The notes: generated by a model not told the origin, from the sequence alone. A stretch of 64,000 nt of DNA from CAWAQA01 sp963784065 (GCA_963784065.1 CAWAQA010000004.1:372001-436000); one strand, 5' to 3'; numbered from the stretch's first letter, positions 27,547 to 38,852 are shown. Numbers and translations: made by a program.

Positions 27547-30029
27547 CGGACCACGACCATCGGAACAGGCGCGAACACGAGCGGGACCGGTGTGCCGCGC
27601 GGCCCGGTGCCGGCGCCGGTCAGCGTCAGATTGCCGGAGCCACCACCCACTGCGTCGAACAGGATGGCGGCCAGCAAGCCGGTCCCGGACACACCCGTGG
27701 CATCCCCCGCACGCACGATGGCGATGTCGATCCGTCCCGCTGCCGCGTCCACCTGCTGCGTGAATGTGGCGTTCACGCCGCCGGAGCGCATGAAGCTGCC
27801 CTCCTGGATGGCGCGCACGCGCAGCGCCGACGGATTGAACGTGATCGTCAGCGTCGCTCCGGACACCATCGATGCGCCGGTGATCGAGACGGGTACCGTG
27901 TATGGACCGCCGCCGACGCGGAAGTCGGTGCCCGGCGGCGAGAGGAAGATCTGGCCCCCTCCGGCCGCGGTCGCACCAACGTTCGATGCGGGCGTCCCTG
28001 CGGCCTGGGGCGTCGAGCCTGGCGGTGTCAGCGCAGAACCTGGCTGCTCAGTGGGCGCCGGCACCGGCGGAACGGTTGGTGTCGGCGTACCCTGCCCAGG
28101 GGTGGCGGGAGCAGTCGTCGTGCCGGGAATGGGCGAGCTGCCCGGCGGAACCTGCGGGACGGGGCCACTTCCCGTGGGCAGCACAGGCTGACCGGCTACC
28201 GGCGCGGCGCGGTGCGCCAGCCGCAGGAGCCGGAGGAGAAGCCGGCGGAGGAGCGATGTCAGGCTGCGCGGCGATCAGCGGCGGCGGACCCCCGAGGCCC
28301 AGCGCCTGCTGTGTGCCGATAAAGATCGGGCTCACATCGGTCTGGGTCAGCTCGTGCGTCCGTACGATCCGCGGCGTGAGCAGCATGATGATATCAGTCT
28401 GATCAACCTCCGTGATCTCCGTACCAAACAGCGAGCGCAGGATCGGGATGCGCATGAGACCCGGAAATCCCCGCATCGTTTTTCGCTCGTTGTCGTCCAG
28501 CAGTCCTGCCATCAGGTTGGACTCGCCGTCACGCAGCCGCAGCCGCGTGTTCACGCGTCGGGCGTTGAATGACGGTAACGCTTGACCGCCGACCGTGGTG
28601 TTAGGACCGAGCGAACTGCTCTCGACCAGGACGTCGAGGATGATCTCGTTCTCGAACGTCACACGCGGTGTCATCTCGATGATCACGCCCACGGTCCGGT
28701 AGTTGAACGAGGTCAGCGGGTTGAAGCTTGCCCCGCCCTGGGCCACCGGTGTGAAGACCGTCGAAGGGACCGGGACTTCCCGCCCGAGATTGAGCGTGAT
28801 CTTCTGCCCTTCGGCGCCTCGAAGTTGCGGCTTGGCGATCTGCCTGGTGCCGATATCGGTCTCGAGGAAACGCAGAACGGCGGACGGCACCGCCATGTAG
28901 AAGTCGGCGGTCGAGACGCCGCGGGTGATGGTATTCAGGTTGAACGGCGTCGACGTCACACCCGCGGCGGTGGGGGGATCGGTGTCGTTGCCGGGCGTGG
29001 CGCCCGTGATCCCTCGCTGCTCGGGCGAGAACGCGAGGTTGACGGCGTACTCCGACAGGTTGATGCCGAATTCCTTGACCCTGCCCCGGTTCACCTCGAG
29101 GATCTGGACGTCGATGATGATTTCCGAGCGCGGATTGTCGTTCGCCTCGATCATCTTTTCGATGATCGACACGACGTTCGCGGTCCCGCGCACGGTGATC
29201 GTGTTCGCCGTCTTGTTCGCGGCCAGCACCGGCTGCACGGCGATCGCCGGGATGCGGATGACCTGGTTGAGCGTCTGCACCAGCTCCGTCGCGTCGGCGT
29301 GCGAGATGAAGAAGGTGCGGATCACCTGCTCCTCGTACGCCGCGCGCTTCTGCGCGTTGTCCGGGATGATCATGATGGTGCGCGGGTTGATCACCTTGTA
29401 GAACAGCGTGTTCGCGCCCAGGATCTGCGTCAGCGCTTCCTCGAACGTGACGCCGCGCAGGTTCACCGTGTACATCCGGTCCTGGAAGTCGCGCTCGTAG
29501 CTGATGTTGATCCCGGCCGCCATGCCGATGGAGTTGAGGATGTCGCGCAGGCTGGAATTGTTGAAGATGACGTCGATCGGCTCGCGCGACGCCGGGTTCA
29601 GCAGCGGCTGCGACTGTCTCGCGACGTCGCGCATCTGCTGGATCGACGGTTGCGGCCGCGAGGCTTCCACCAGGTCGCGGATGCGCCGCTCCATCTCCAG
29701 TACCTTCGCCGACACGAGGCGGTTCGACGGGTCGAACTCGCTGGCGCGGCGGTATTCGCGCAGCGCCTCCTCGAGCTGCCCGCGCGCCTCGAGGACACGC
29801 GCCTGATCCAGGTGCAGGTTGGCGGCATTGATCATCGCGCGCTCGAGCGCGATCTGGTAGTCGGCGCGTTCGGGGTCTTCCTGGACGGCACGGCGATAGA
29901 AATCCACTGCCGTGTCCCAGTCACCCGCGCGCGCCGCGCTCTCGCCGCTGCCGAACGCGCGGCTCGCCGCGCACCCTGCCCCCAAGGCGGCATCACGATC
30001 ACGATCACAATGGCTAGTCGATGCATCAT
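27543..30029 (-). CDS. Secretin (GspD/PilQ-like) with C-terminal cohesin-like domain, frame-broken
   Basis: Outer-membrane secretin lipoprotein. The ATG at 30029 gives MMHRLAIVIVIVMPP, and one shift near 29985 gives LGAGCAASR, a lipobox. Next come TPR-like repeats (DWDTAVDFYRRAVQEDPERA, QLEEALREYRRASEFDPSNR). Then the STN/N0 (DVIFNNSSLRDILNSIGMAA, VTFEEALTQIL) and N1/N2 domains, and the secretin core (IAKPQLRGAEGQKITLNLGR, EVPVPSTVF, VGVIIEMTPRV, and LRSLFGTEITEVDQTDIIML). After a Pro-rich linker and one jump near 28195, a cohesin-like domain (ISLPVSI-like: GGPYTVPVSITGASMVSGAT, LTITFNPSALRVRAIQEGSF) ends the chain. The total span is 829 codons. The cohesin domain fused to a secretin is unusual outside this lineage. 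Confidence 0.88.
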
Positions 30030-30606
30030 TGCCCTGAGAGCCGGATCACCTGCCGTCCGCGGCCGTCGGTGTAGGCCATCTCGACGTTGTCTGCGCCAAT
30101 CCTCAACAGACGATATCGGCCTTCGATGATATCGCCTTCCCTTCCCGTCAAGACGGTCCCGCGGCCGTCACTCAGGATGGCGACGCGGCCCGCCTGAGCC
30201 GGAGCGTTCAGCAGGCCGATGAACCGCAGCGGGATCGGCGGCGGCGGCGGCGGCCCCTGCGGCACCGGCGGTCCCGTGGGGACGACCCGCGGGGCGGGCG
30301 CGGCGCCGGCGCCGGGGCCCGGAGGCGCGGGGGGCGGCGCCTTCACCTCGAAGCGGAACAGGTTGCGCTCCGCCACGGGAGCGTCTTTCGCGGGCCGCGT
30401 TCAGCGCCTCGAGCTGGATGTCCGTCACCGGCGCCTGGCCGCCCCTTCCCGGCTGCTGCCGGGTTCCGGTCGTGCCGGATACTGGATTGGACGGTGCGGC
30501 CGAGGTTCCGGCCGGGGTGTCGCCTCCCCGCAGCGTGATGACGAGAACCAGGCCGCACCACGAGCGCGCCGAGGACGGCGAGCTGCTTCTGCGTCTTCGA
30601 CGCCAT
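30026..30606 (-). CDS. PilP/GspC-like inner-membrane linker protein, frame-broken
   Basis: Bitopic protein linking platform and secretin. Start ATG 30606 gives MASKTQKQLAVLGALVV, and after a shift near 30553 the TM continues as GLVLVITLRGGDTPAG. Then a Gly/Pro-rich linker, TDIQLEALNAARE, and after another shift near 30390 ERNLFRFEVKAPPPAPP. The C-terminal HR/PilP-type domain is PIPLRFIGLLNAPAQAGRVA with SDGRGTVLTGREGDIIEGRY. Overlaps pilO upstream by one base and the secretin ATG downstream by 4 nt. About 190 residues; this is the PilP position in the pilMNOP order, with a GspC-like HR region. Confidence 0.82.
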
Positions 30607-31190
30607 CAGGCCGCGTCCCGGAAGTAGGTGGACATCTCCAGCGTCACCACTTGGGCGCCGGTGTTCTCCGCGCCCGCCGCGAGCTCGACGTTGTCGATGA
30701 CCACGAACTCCGGGGACGCTTCGAGCTGGTGGATGAAGGTGCGCATGTCCTCGTAGGCGCCGCTCAGAACCATCCTGATTCTCAGACGGCGGAGCGTGCT
30801 CTCGCGGATTTCGACTTCCTCGTACTGATCGCGATCGAACGTGAGGTCCGATTCGCGGGCGAGCTGCCGCAGCCGCAGCTGCGTCAGCCGCCGCGCCCCC
30901 GACAGGTCCGGCGGCAGCACGTCCTTGTAAAAGGTAGCGAGCTCGGTGGAGGCGCGGTCTTTACCGGTCAGCGTGCCATTGGCCTGCGCGAAATCCGCCT
31001 GCGCCGCCGTCAGTGCCTGCCCCGCAGCGTCGTTGCGTTGCTCGACGTTGGCGACGCGCTGCGCCAGCGGATACACGAACAACGCGTACACCAGCGCGTT
31101 CGCCACGAGAGCGACGACCAGCGGCACCACGACCCGCCGGTGCTCGGCGAGCACGCGCCGCCCCAGAGACGTGCCGTGAGGGCTGCTCAT
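30606..31190 (-). CDS. pilO: PilO/GspM-like platform protein
   Basis: 194 residues, intact. Short cytoplasmic tail, TM helix VVVPLVVALVANALVYALFV, then a coiled coil (QRVANVEQRNDAAGQALTAA) and a C-terminal ferredoxin-like fold (RESTLRRLRIRMVLSGAYED, MRTFIHQLEASPEFVVIDNV). This is the PilO architecture. It forms a heterodimer with PilN in the periplasm. Its start overlaps the pilN stop by 4 nt. Confidence 0.87.
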   Translation of the reverse strand: MSSPHGTSLGRRVLAEHRRVVVPLVVALVANALVYALFVYPLAQRVANVEQRNDAAGQALTAAQADFAQANGTLTGKDRASTELATFYKDVLPPDLSGARRLTQLRLRQLARESDLTFDRDQYEEVEIRESTLRRLRIRMVLSGAYEDMRTFIHQLEASPEFVVIDNVELAAGAENTGAQVVTLEMSTYFRDAA

Positions 31191-31771
31191 GGCTGGGGTG
31201 CCTCCTGCTGGGCTGTGCGCGACGGCGGCTGGTAGACGCCTTCGATGATCGCCTCGAGCAGCCCCTCCTCGTTGGTCTGCGTCTCGGTGGCGAGCACGTT
31301 GTGGAACGCGCCGGTCGTCTCGAGCGCGTCGATGAACGCCTCGAGGTCCTCGGCGCGCCGCGCGTCCACGGCGATGCCGATGATGAACACGCCCTTCTCG
31401 AGGCGCGGCTGCACCGCCGTGATGCGGACGTCGTCCGGGAGCGTCGCCTCGAACTGCGTGAAGAGCTCCGTCCAGGAGAAGGAGCGCTGATCGATGAGGT
31501 CGTTCGCCTCGCGCGCCGCGCTCGCCACCGTCTCCAGCTCCGTCGGGTTGATCTGCGCGCGAATGCGTGACGCTTCCGACCGCAGCCGCGCCGCCTCGCG
31601 CTCGGCTTCATCCGCGTTGGCGCCCAGCGTCTGCTGACTGGTCATCAGCGTGAGGATCCTGATGCCGTTGAACAGCGTGATCCCGATGACGACGGCGGCG
31701 AGCGTGGACAGCGCGACCTGGACGGCGCGGACGTTGTAGAACGGCTTCGTCGCGAGATTGGTCCGGATCAT
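31187..31771 (-). CDS. pilN: PilN/GspL-like platform protein
   Basis: 194 residues, intact. N-terminal conserved PilN motif INLATKPFYN-like (MIRTNLATKPFYNVRAVQVA), which binds PilM. TM helix VALSTLAAVVIGITLFNGI, coiled coil (DEAEREAARLRSEASRIRAQ), then a ferredoxin-like fold (SWTELFTQFEATLPDDVRIT, AVQPRLEKGVFIIGIAVDAR). Start ATG 31771 overlaps the pilM stop by one base. Confidence 0.9.
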   Translation of the reverse strand: MIRTNLATKPFYNVRAVQVALSTLAAVVIGITLFNGIRILTLMTSQQTLGANADEAEREAARLRSEASRIRAQINPTELETVASAAREANDLIDQRSFSWTELFTQFEATLPDDVRITAVQPRLEKGVFIIGIAVDARRAEDLEAFIDALETTGAFHNVLATETQTNEEGLLEAIIEGVYQPPSRTAQQEAPQP

Positions 31772-32733
31772 CAGGCCGCCACCGCCTCCCGGCGCGTCCG
31801 CAGCAGCATGCCGACGAGCGGCGCGAGCAGATCCATCAGCTCCGGCGTGACGCCGATGCGGTCGCGCAGCGACGCGGCGCGCGTCGGATCGATCGGTTCC
31901 ACGCGTCACGCCGAGGCGCTCCTCGAGGCTGCGCCGCGCCGCGTCGACGACGCCCGGCACACGGCCGGTGCCGCCGAGCAGCACGCGCGTGAACCCCTGT
32001 CCCGTCAAGCCGGTCCTGGTAGTACATCGCCGTCTGGTGCACGAGGTCGGCGAGGATGTCGTCGCCTCGCCCTGCGGCCGGCTGCGGAAGAAGATGACGT
32101 GCTCGCCGCGCATGATGGCGAGCGAGGTGTACTCGGGCTGCATGTGGACGACGAGCCAGTCGCCCGCGGGGGCGTCTGTCGAGGCCAGGAACAGGTTGAT
32201 GACGCTGAGCGTCGCGAGGTCCACGAGCCCGGCATAGGCGCCGGCTTCGTCGCAGACGCCTTCGTACTCGCGCACGACGTCGCGGCGGGCCATGGCGACG
32301 ACGAACTCGGCGCCGGCGGCGCCGCGCGCGCCCGGGCTATACGTCACGCACGCATCGTCGATCGGGAACGGCGCCGACTTCTTCAGCTGCCAGCGTACGA
32401 GCTGGTCGAGGTCCTCGCGGCGGGCGGGAACCTGGTCGAACCGCAACAACGAGACGCGGGCGGCGACGTCGGGGATGACCAGCGCGACGCGGCGCGGCCG
32501 GCTGCCCAGGCGCTCGAACACCGCCTGCAGCGCCGCCACGACACGCGGCCGATCGGCGAGGTTGTGCGCGGTGAGCGACGGTACCACCGCCCCGGCGGGG
32601 AGCGGCTCGCTCGCATAGCCCTGCACGACGAGGTCGCGCCCGCGCGCGCTCATCGTGGCCACGGCGACGCGCTCGGGCGAGATCTCGACCGCCGCGTCAG
32701 GAGGCGGACTGGCGAGCCAGGAGGCGAGCAGGC

Positions 32734-32737
<4 letters not shown>
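31771..32737 (-). CDS. pilM: PilM-like actin-fold assembly protein, frame-broken
   Basis: Cytoplasmic actin-like ATPase-fold protein that binds PilN's tail. The first ~220 residues are intact: AAVEISPERVAVATMSARGR, ALVIPDVAARVSLLRFDQVP, DLDQLVRWQLKKSAPFPIDD. Then LVDLATLSVINLFLASTDAP and EYTSLAIMRGEHVIFFRSRP. After a jump near 32065 a second frame gives ...TGQGFTRVLLGGTGRVPGVV and RRSLEERLGV. After another near 31905 the C-terminus reads EPIDPTRAASLRDRIGVTPE and LMDLLAPLVGMLLRTRREAV, TGA at 31773-31771. Start overlaps the gspE stop (ATGA). Confidence 0.86.
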
Positions 32738-34363
<1,626 letters not shown>

Positions 34364-34367
34364 AGTT

Positions 34368-35594
34368 TCAGCGGCTGCCGCTCACCACCGAGCTCAGCTC
34401 GAAGAGCGGCAGGTACAGCGCGATGACCACCAGCGCGATGACCAGGCCCATGACGACGAGCAGGACCGGCTCGATGATGCGTGATGAAGCGCGCAACTTC
34501 GGTCTCGATCTCCTCGTCGTAGAAATCGGCCAGGCTGTTCAACATCTCCTGCAGCGCGCCGGTCTGACTCGCCGACCTCCACCATCTTCACCGCGACGTC
34601 CGGGAACACCTTGCGCTTGAGCATCGCCGCGGCGAAGCTCTCACCTTCGCGCACGCGCCGCGTGATCTCCAGCGAGCTCGTCCGCCATGAAGCGGTTCGA
34701 CATCGAGCGGTTGACGATCTCCAGCGCGTTGACCAGCGGAATGCCACCGCCGAGCAGGGTTCCCAGCGTCCGCGCCATCTGCGCGGTCGAAAACTTGCGG
34801 ACGGTGTTGCCCGCCCACGGCACCTCGAGGAGCATCCGATCGAGGCGCGCCCGCTGTCCCGGCTGCCGCGCCCACGCCAGGACGCCGGCCACCGAACCGA
34901 CGAACGCAATGACAATCAGCCAGAAGTTCGTGACGACCGCGTCGGACACCCCGACGATGATCCGCGTCGAGAGCGGCAGCTCGCGGTCGAAGTTCTCGTA
35001 GAACGACGAGAACGACGGCACCACCCGCAGGACGATGATGCCGATCAGTCCCAGCATCAGAATCGTCAGAATCGCCGGATAGATGAGCGCCGAGATCGTG
35101 CGCTTCTTGACGGCGCCGATCACCTTCTCGTATGCCACGTATCGGCGGATGACCGAGTCGAGATTGCCGCTGCGCTCGCCGGCCATCAACGACGCCGAGT
35201 AGACCGCCGGGAACAGGTCGCCGTGCGCCGCGAACGTGTCCGACAGCCCCTGGCCCGACTTCACCTTGTCGTACACGTCGTCGAGCACCGCCTTGAACGT
35301 GGCGTTCGACACGCGCTGCCGGAGGATGTCGAGCGACTGCACCAGCGGCATGCCCGCCTTCAGCAGCGTCGCCAGCTCCTGGTTGAACACCAGGAACTCC
35401 TGGCGGCTGATTCGCCGGCGCTGCCCCCCGCCGCGGGCGATGTTCGGCAGTCCGCCCCGGCGCTGCAGCGACAGGACGAACAGGCCCTTTTCTTCGAGTT
35501 CGTGGCGCAGGCGGGATTCGCTGTCGGCGACGTAGACGCCCTCGATAATCTCGCCGCCCGCCGTGCCGAGCCTACAGCGGAACTCCATTCCCAC
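34368..35594 (-). CDS. gspF: GspF/PilC family inner-membrane platform protein, frame-broken at 3' end
   Basis: Polytopic platform protein. Residues 1-300 are intact: FRCRLGTAGGEIIEGVYVAD, RRISRQEFLVFNQELATLLK, AGMPLVQSLDIL and GERSGNLDSVIRRYVAYEKV. TM1 is ALIYPAILTILMLGLIGIIV, TM2 FWLIVIAFVGSVAGVLAWA. The second half repeats the T2SSF domain (STAQMARTLGTLLGGGIPLV). Its end is spread over frames near 34680, 34575 and 34480: AMLKRKVFPDVAVKMVEVGE, EMLNSLADFYDEEIETEVAR, and PVLLVVMGLVIALVVIALYL. It heads the operon. Confidence 0.92.
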
Positions 35595-35769
35595 AGTCTG
35601 GCACAGCTCCTCGCGAAATTAGACCGGGATCCCGCGAAACTGGCCGGTGACGGGACCAGATCTCAGCCGTGCCCGTGCCCGAACACGGTGGCCGCTCTCA
35701 GGCGCCGTGCAGGAATGCGCAACCCGGTGAAATGCGATCGGCCGTGGTGCTGCCGGCTGGCGAATGACC

Positions 35770-36654
35770 TTACTTCGGCTGTACGAACGCGCGGAAGACC
35801 CGGACGCCCAACTCGCGCGGATCCGTGCTGCGAAGCTCGGGGACCGACGCGGGCACGAACGTCTTGTCCACCGCGATGGTCATGTCGACCGTCTCAGCCG
35901 AACCGAACTGACCGGCGGTCACGTTGACGCGGCGCAGGTCGCGGACGCCGACCGGCACCGTGAAGCTGTCGATCACCATCGGGCCGATCCGGACCTCCAC
36001 CTTCTGGGGCTCGCCGAGTGCCTTCACGGGCTGGTCGAGCTGGAGGAAAAACACGGCGTCGCGCTTCGGATTCCGGAACGACAGGGTCGCTTCGCGCCTC
36101 GTCCACTGCCACTCCAGGCCGGAGGCTTCGTCCGCCACCTCCGTCTCGTGCCAGCCGTTGTTGAAGACGACGAACACGTTGTCGGACTGCAGGCGGAGAT
36201 TGAAGTCGGCGACGCGGTACGACCGCATGCCCTGGTTCTGTCCCTCGAGCGGCAGCCGTGCGCCGGTCTCGGGGGAGAACAGGCCGATTTCCACGTGCGT
36301 CTCGCCCATGTACGGGAACTTCGGGATGAACATCGTCCGCGAATAATCGATCGTCGCGCCCGGCTTCCACTGCCGCGTCGGAGTAGGTGGACGATGATCG
36401 TCGGTCCACATCAACTCGCCGTCGGCATCGACGAAGTGGACGAACACCCAGTAATCCTCGGAGAAGGGCGGCGCATTCCCGTCCACCGCGAAGCGGTAGG
36501 TCATGTCGATTGGACTCCCCACCGCCGCGTCGGGGCGGCTGAGGGTGACGGTTGGAGTCGCCACGGGAGGCTCGGTATCTTCAGTGCGGCCGCACGCCGT
36601 CGCGGTCAGCGCAGCCGCCATCAGGACGGAGATCAGTCGGACTGTACACGCCAC
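35770..36654 (-). CDS. Predicted lipoprotein, beta-rich, unknown function
   Basis: About 294 residues in one frame. The GTG at 36654 gives ACTVRLISVLMAAALTATAC, a signal with lipobox LTATAC; ATG 36621 is an alternative. The mature part has segments such as VTLSRPDAAVGSPIDMTYRF, YWVFVHFVDADGELMWTDDH, FPYMGETHVEIGLFSPETGA and LSFRNPKRDAVFFLQLDQPV, all typical of beta-sandwich domains. I do not recognise a characterised family. Its position, 56 bp divergent from the BMC-H gene, may mean a shared promoter region only. Its 3' neighbour is gspF, 175 bp away. Confidence 0.75.
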   Translation of the reverse strand: MACTVRLISVLMAAALTATACGRTEDTEPPVATPTVTLSRPDAAVGSPIDMTYRFAVDGNAPPFSEDYWVFVHFVDADGELMWTDDHRPPTPTRQWKPGATIDYSRTMFIPKFPYMGETHVEIGLFSPETGARLPLEGQNQGMRSYRVADFNLRLQSDNVFVVFNNGWHETEVADEASGLEWQWTRREATLSFRNPKRDAVFFLQLDQPVKALGEPQKVEVRIGPMVIDSFTVPVGVRDLRRVNVTAGQFGSAETVDMTIAVDKTFVPASVPELRSTDPRELGVRVFRAFVQPK

Positions 36655-36709
36655 TGAGTGGATGATACCGCGCAATTCTGTTAGAGTTCGTCCGGATATT
36701 CCGCTGCAC

Positions 36710-36985
36710 ATGGCACAAGACGCTCTCGGGATGGTGGAGACCAAAGGCCTTATCGGCTCGGTGGAAGCCGCTGATGCGATGGTCAAGGCGGCCAACGTGG
36801 TCCTCGTCGGCAAGGAATACATCGGCGCGGGCTACGTCACGGTCCTCGTCCGCGGGGACGTCGGCGCGGTAAAGGCCGCTACCGACGCAGGCGCGGCGGC
36901 TGCGCGGCGAGTCGGCGAGCTGGTGTCGGTCCATGTGATCCCGCGGCCCCACGCGGAAGTCGAGAGGATTCTCCCCAAGACGTAG
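36710..36985 (+). CDS. Bacterial microcompartment hexameric shell protein (BMC-H)
   Basis: 91 residues, single BMC domain: ALGMVETKGLIGSVEAADAM, VKAANVVLVGKEYIGAGYVT, VLVRGDVGAVKAATDAGAAA and VGELVSVHVIPRPHAEVERI. This closely follows the EutM/PduA/CcmK pattern. The pore-lining loop reads YIGAG instead of the KIGSG commonly seen in EutM/PduA. The start ATG at 36710 has no strong ribosome site. It is followed after 30 nt by an acylating aldehyde dehydrogenase, the core enzyme of metabolosomes. No pentamer (BMC-P) or trimer gene is in the window, so the rest of the shell must be elsewhere. Confidence 0.95.
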   Translation: MAQDALGMVETKGLIGSVEAADAMVKAANVVLVGKEYIGAGYVTVLVRGDVGAVKAATDAGAAAARRVGELVSVHVIPRPHAEVERILPKT

Positions 36986-37008
36986 AGCCGGGCCTTCAGG
37001 CCCCGCGG
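36983..37008. repeat. REP-like hairpin between BMC-H and the aldehyde dehydrogenase
   Basis: GTAGAGCCGGGCCTTCAG followed by GCCCCGCGGC. The TAG of BMC-H is the start of this element, which resembles the GTAGGGGCCGGCTTCAG palindromes at about 55435. A GGGCCTTCAGGCCC stem can form. It may tune shell-versus-enzyme expression. Confidence 0.45.
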
Positions 37009-37015
37009 CATCCGT

Positions 37016-38806
37016 ATGGCCGTTCAGGACAGCCCTCCGCAAACCGACAAGGATCTCGCGTCCATCTCTGAAGCTCGTACGCTGGCGCGTGCCGCGCGCC
37101 AGGCGCAGGGCCAGCTCGCCGAGCTCACCCAGGAACAGATCGACGCCATCGTCACCGCCATGGCGGATGCCGTGACGCCGCAGGCCGAGACGCTGGCGCG
37201 CCTGGCAGTCGAGGAGACGGGCTATGGCGTTGTCGCGGACAAGGTCCAGAAGAACCTCTTCAGCTCGCAGATGGTGTACGAATTCATCCGCCCGATGCGC
37301 ACTGTGGGCGTGGTCAACCGTGTCGAGGAGAAGAAGCTCGTCGAGATCGCGGAGCCATTCGGCGTAGTCGCCGCCATCGTCCCGTCCACGAACCCCACGT
37401 CGACGGCTATATATAAGGTGTTGATCGCGCTCAAGGCTCGCTGCGCGATCGTCGTGAGTCCCCACCCTTCGGCGGTCCGCTGCATCACCCGCACGGTGGA
37501 GGTGATGGCGGCGGCGGCCACCCGTGCCGGCGCGCCCGCCGGCAGCATCGGCTGGATGAAGACCGTCACGCTCGAGGGCACGCAGGAGTTGATGAAACAC
37601 CGCGACGTGGCGGTGATTCTGGCCACCGGCGGGATGGGTCTCGTGCGCGCCGCCTACAGCTCCGGCAAGCCGGCCTACGGTGTCGGGCCTGGCAACGCGC
37701 CATGCTACGTCGAGCGCAGCGCCGACCTGCGGAAGGCGGCTGACGACATCATGACCGGCAAGACCTTCGACAACGGGGTCCTGTGCTCCTCTCCCAACTC
37801 GGTGGTCGTGGACGAGGCGGTAGACGAAGCGCTACGACGGGAGTTCCAGGCGCTCGGCGCCTATTTCATGAACCCGGCGGAGATGGAGGCGCTGGCCAGG
37901 GCACTGGTGACGCCCCAACGGCTGCCCAACCCGGCGCTGGTCGGCAAGTCCGCGGCGTTCATCGCACAGCAGGTCGGGTTGAAGGTCCCCGACGGTACCC
38001 GTGCCTTGATCGCGCCGCTGACCGGCGTGGGGCGGGACTATCCCCTTTCGATTGAAAAGCTGGCGCCCGTCCTCTCCTGGTACGTCGTCAAGGACTGGCG
38101 CGAGGGCTGCGAGCGCTGCATCCAGATCCTGCGGTATGGCGGCATGGGCCACACCATGTCGATCCACTCGAAGAACGAGGACGTCATCCTCCAGTTCGGC
38201 CTGAAGAAGCCGGCATTCCGCATCTGCGTCAACACGCCGACGACCCACGGTTCGATCGGCCTGACGACCGGTCTGGATCCCGCGATGACACTCGGATGCG
38301 GCGGCTGGGGCGGCAACATCACGTCCGACAACATCACCCCGAAGCACCTGCTGAACATCAAGCGCCTGGCGTACGAGATCCGCCCCGCCGCGACGGGCCG
38401 GCCGGATGCGGGCCGGCCGAAGCCAGCGGCCATGTCCGAGTACGGAGGGGCCGGCTTTCGCCGCCCGGAAGCGACCGGGCCGTCGCTGCCCAAAGCGCCG
38501 GCGCGTTCTGCCGCTGGCGGTATCCCGGTGGATACATTGGCAGCTCGGATCGATCACTTTCTGGCGTCACGCGGCTATCGCGCATCGCCGGAATCGACAG
38601 CGTCGGGCGAGGAAGCCTCCGCCGCCGCGATGCCGGAGGCAGAAGCATCCGACGCTCCGGCCGATTTTGTCTGCGAGGACGACGTTCGGGCGGCGTTGAA
38701 GGCGGGGCGGAAGCTGGTGGTCGGCGAGAAGACGATCATCACCCCCTCGGCGCGGGACCTGGGCGAGTCCCAGAAGGTGTTCGTGCAGGCCGGCTGGCCA
38801 CGCTGA
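37016..38806 (+). CDS. CoA-acylating aldehyde dehydrogenase with extended C-terminus
   Basis: 596 residues, one frame. Residues 1-460 are an acylating aldehyde dehydrogenase of the EutE/PduP/AdhE-N type: EPFGVVAAIVPSTNPTSTAI, VVSPHPSAVRCITRTVEVMA, ILATGGMGLVRAAYSSGKPA and YGVGPGNAPCYVE. The catalytic Cys is at about residue 256 in KTFDNGVLCSSPNSVVV. Then comes HTMSIHSKNEDVILQFGLKK and CGGWGGNITSDNITP. Residues ~465-596 are an added region: a Pro/Ala linker, an amphipathic helix (IPVDTLAARIDHFLASRGYR) like an encapsulation peptide, an Ala/Glu-rich spacer, and a small domain ending ITPSARDLGESQKVFVQAGW. It converts an aldehyde plus CoA and NAD to acyl-CoA inside a shell, by analogy. Overall length is above the usual 450-490. 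Confidence 0.9.
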   Translation: MAVQDSPPQTDKDLASISEARTLARAARQAQGQLAELTQEQIDAIVTAMADAVTPQAETLARLAVEETGYGVVADKVQKNLFSSQMVYEFIRPMRTVGVVNRVEEKKLVEIAEPFGVVAAIVPSTNPTSTAIYKVLIALKARCAIVVSPHPSAVRCITRTVEVMAAAATRAGAPAGSIGWMKTVTLEGTQELMKHRDVAVILATGGMGLVRAAYSSGKPAYGVGPGNAPCYVERSADLRKAADDIMTGKTFDNGVLCSSPNSVVVDEAVDEALRREFQALGAYFMNPAEMEALARALVTPQRLPNPALVGKSAAFIAQQVGLKVPDGTRALIAPLTGVGRDYPLSIEKLAPVLSWYVVKDWREGCERCIQILRYGGMGHTMSIHSKNEDVILQFGLKKPAFRICVNTPTTHGSIGLTTGLDPAMTLGCGGWGGNITSDNITPKHLLNIKRLAYEIRPAATGRPDAGRPKPAAMSEYGGAGFRRPEATGPSLPKAPARSAAGGIPVDTLAARIDHFLASRGYRASPESTASGEEASAAAMPEAEASDAPADFVCEDDVRAALKAGRKLVVGEKTIITPSARDLGESQKVFVQAGWPR

Positions 38807-38819
38807 CGGATTGCCCGGC

Positions 38820-38852
38820 AGCGACCGATAACTTACAGAAGCGACCGATAAC
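38820..38852. repeat. 13-bp direct repeats before mltD
   Basis: AGCGACCGATAAC at 38820-38832 and 38840-38852, starting 20 bp apart (about two helical turns), in the 119-bp gap upstream of the transglycosylase gene. Such spacing suits a dimeric regulator. Confidence 0.45.

Noticed and set aside
28582..30129. Long plus-strand open frame antisense to the secretin
   Set aside because: It is Arg/Asp/Val-rich shadow translation of a GC-rich gene; the minus strand is clearly secretin.
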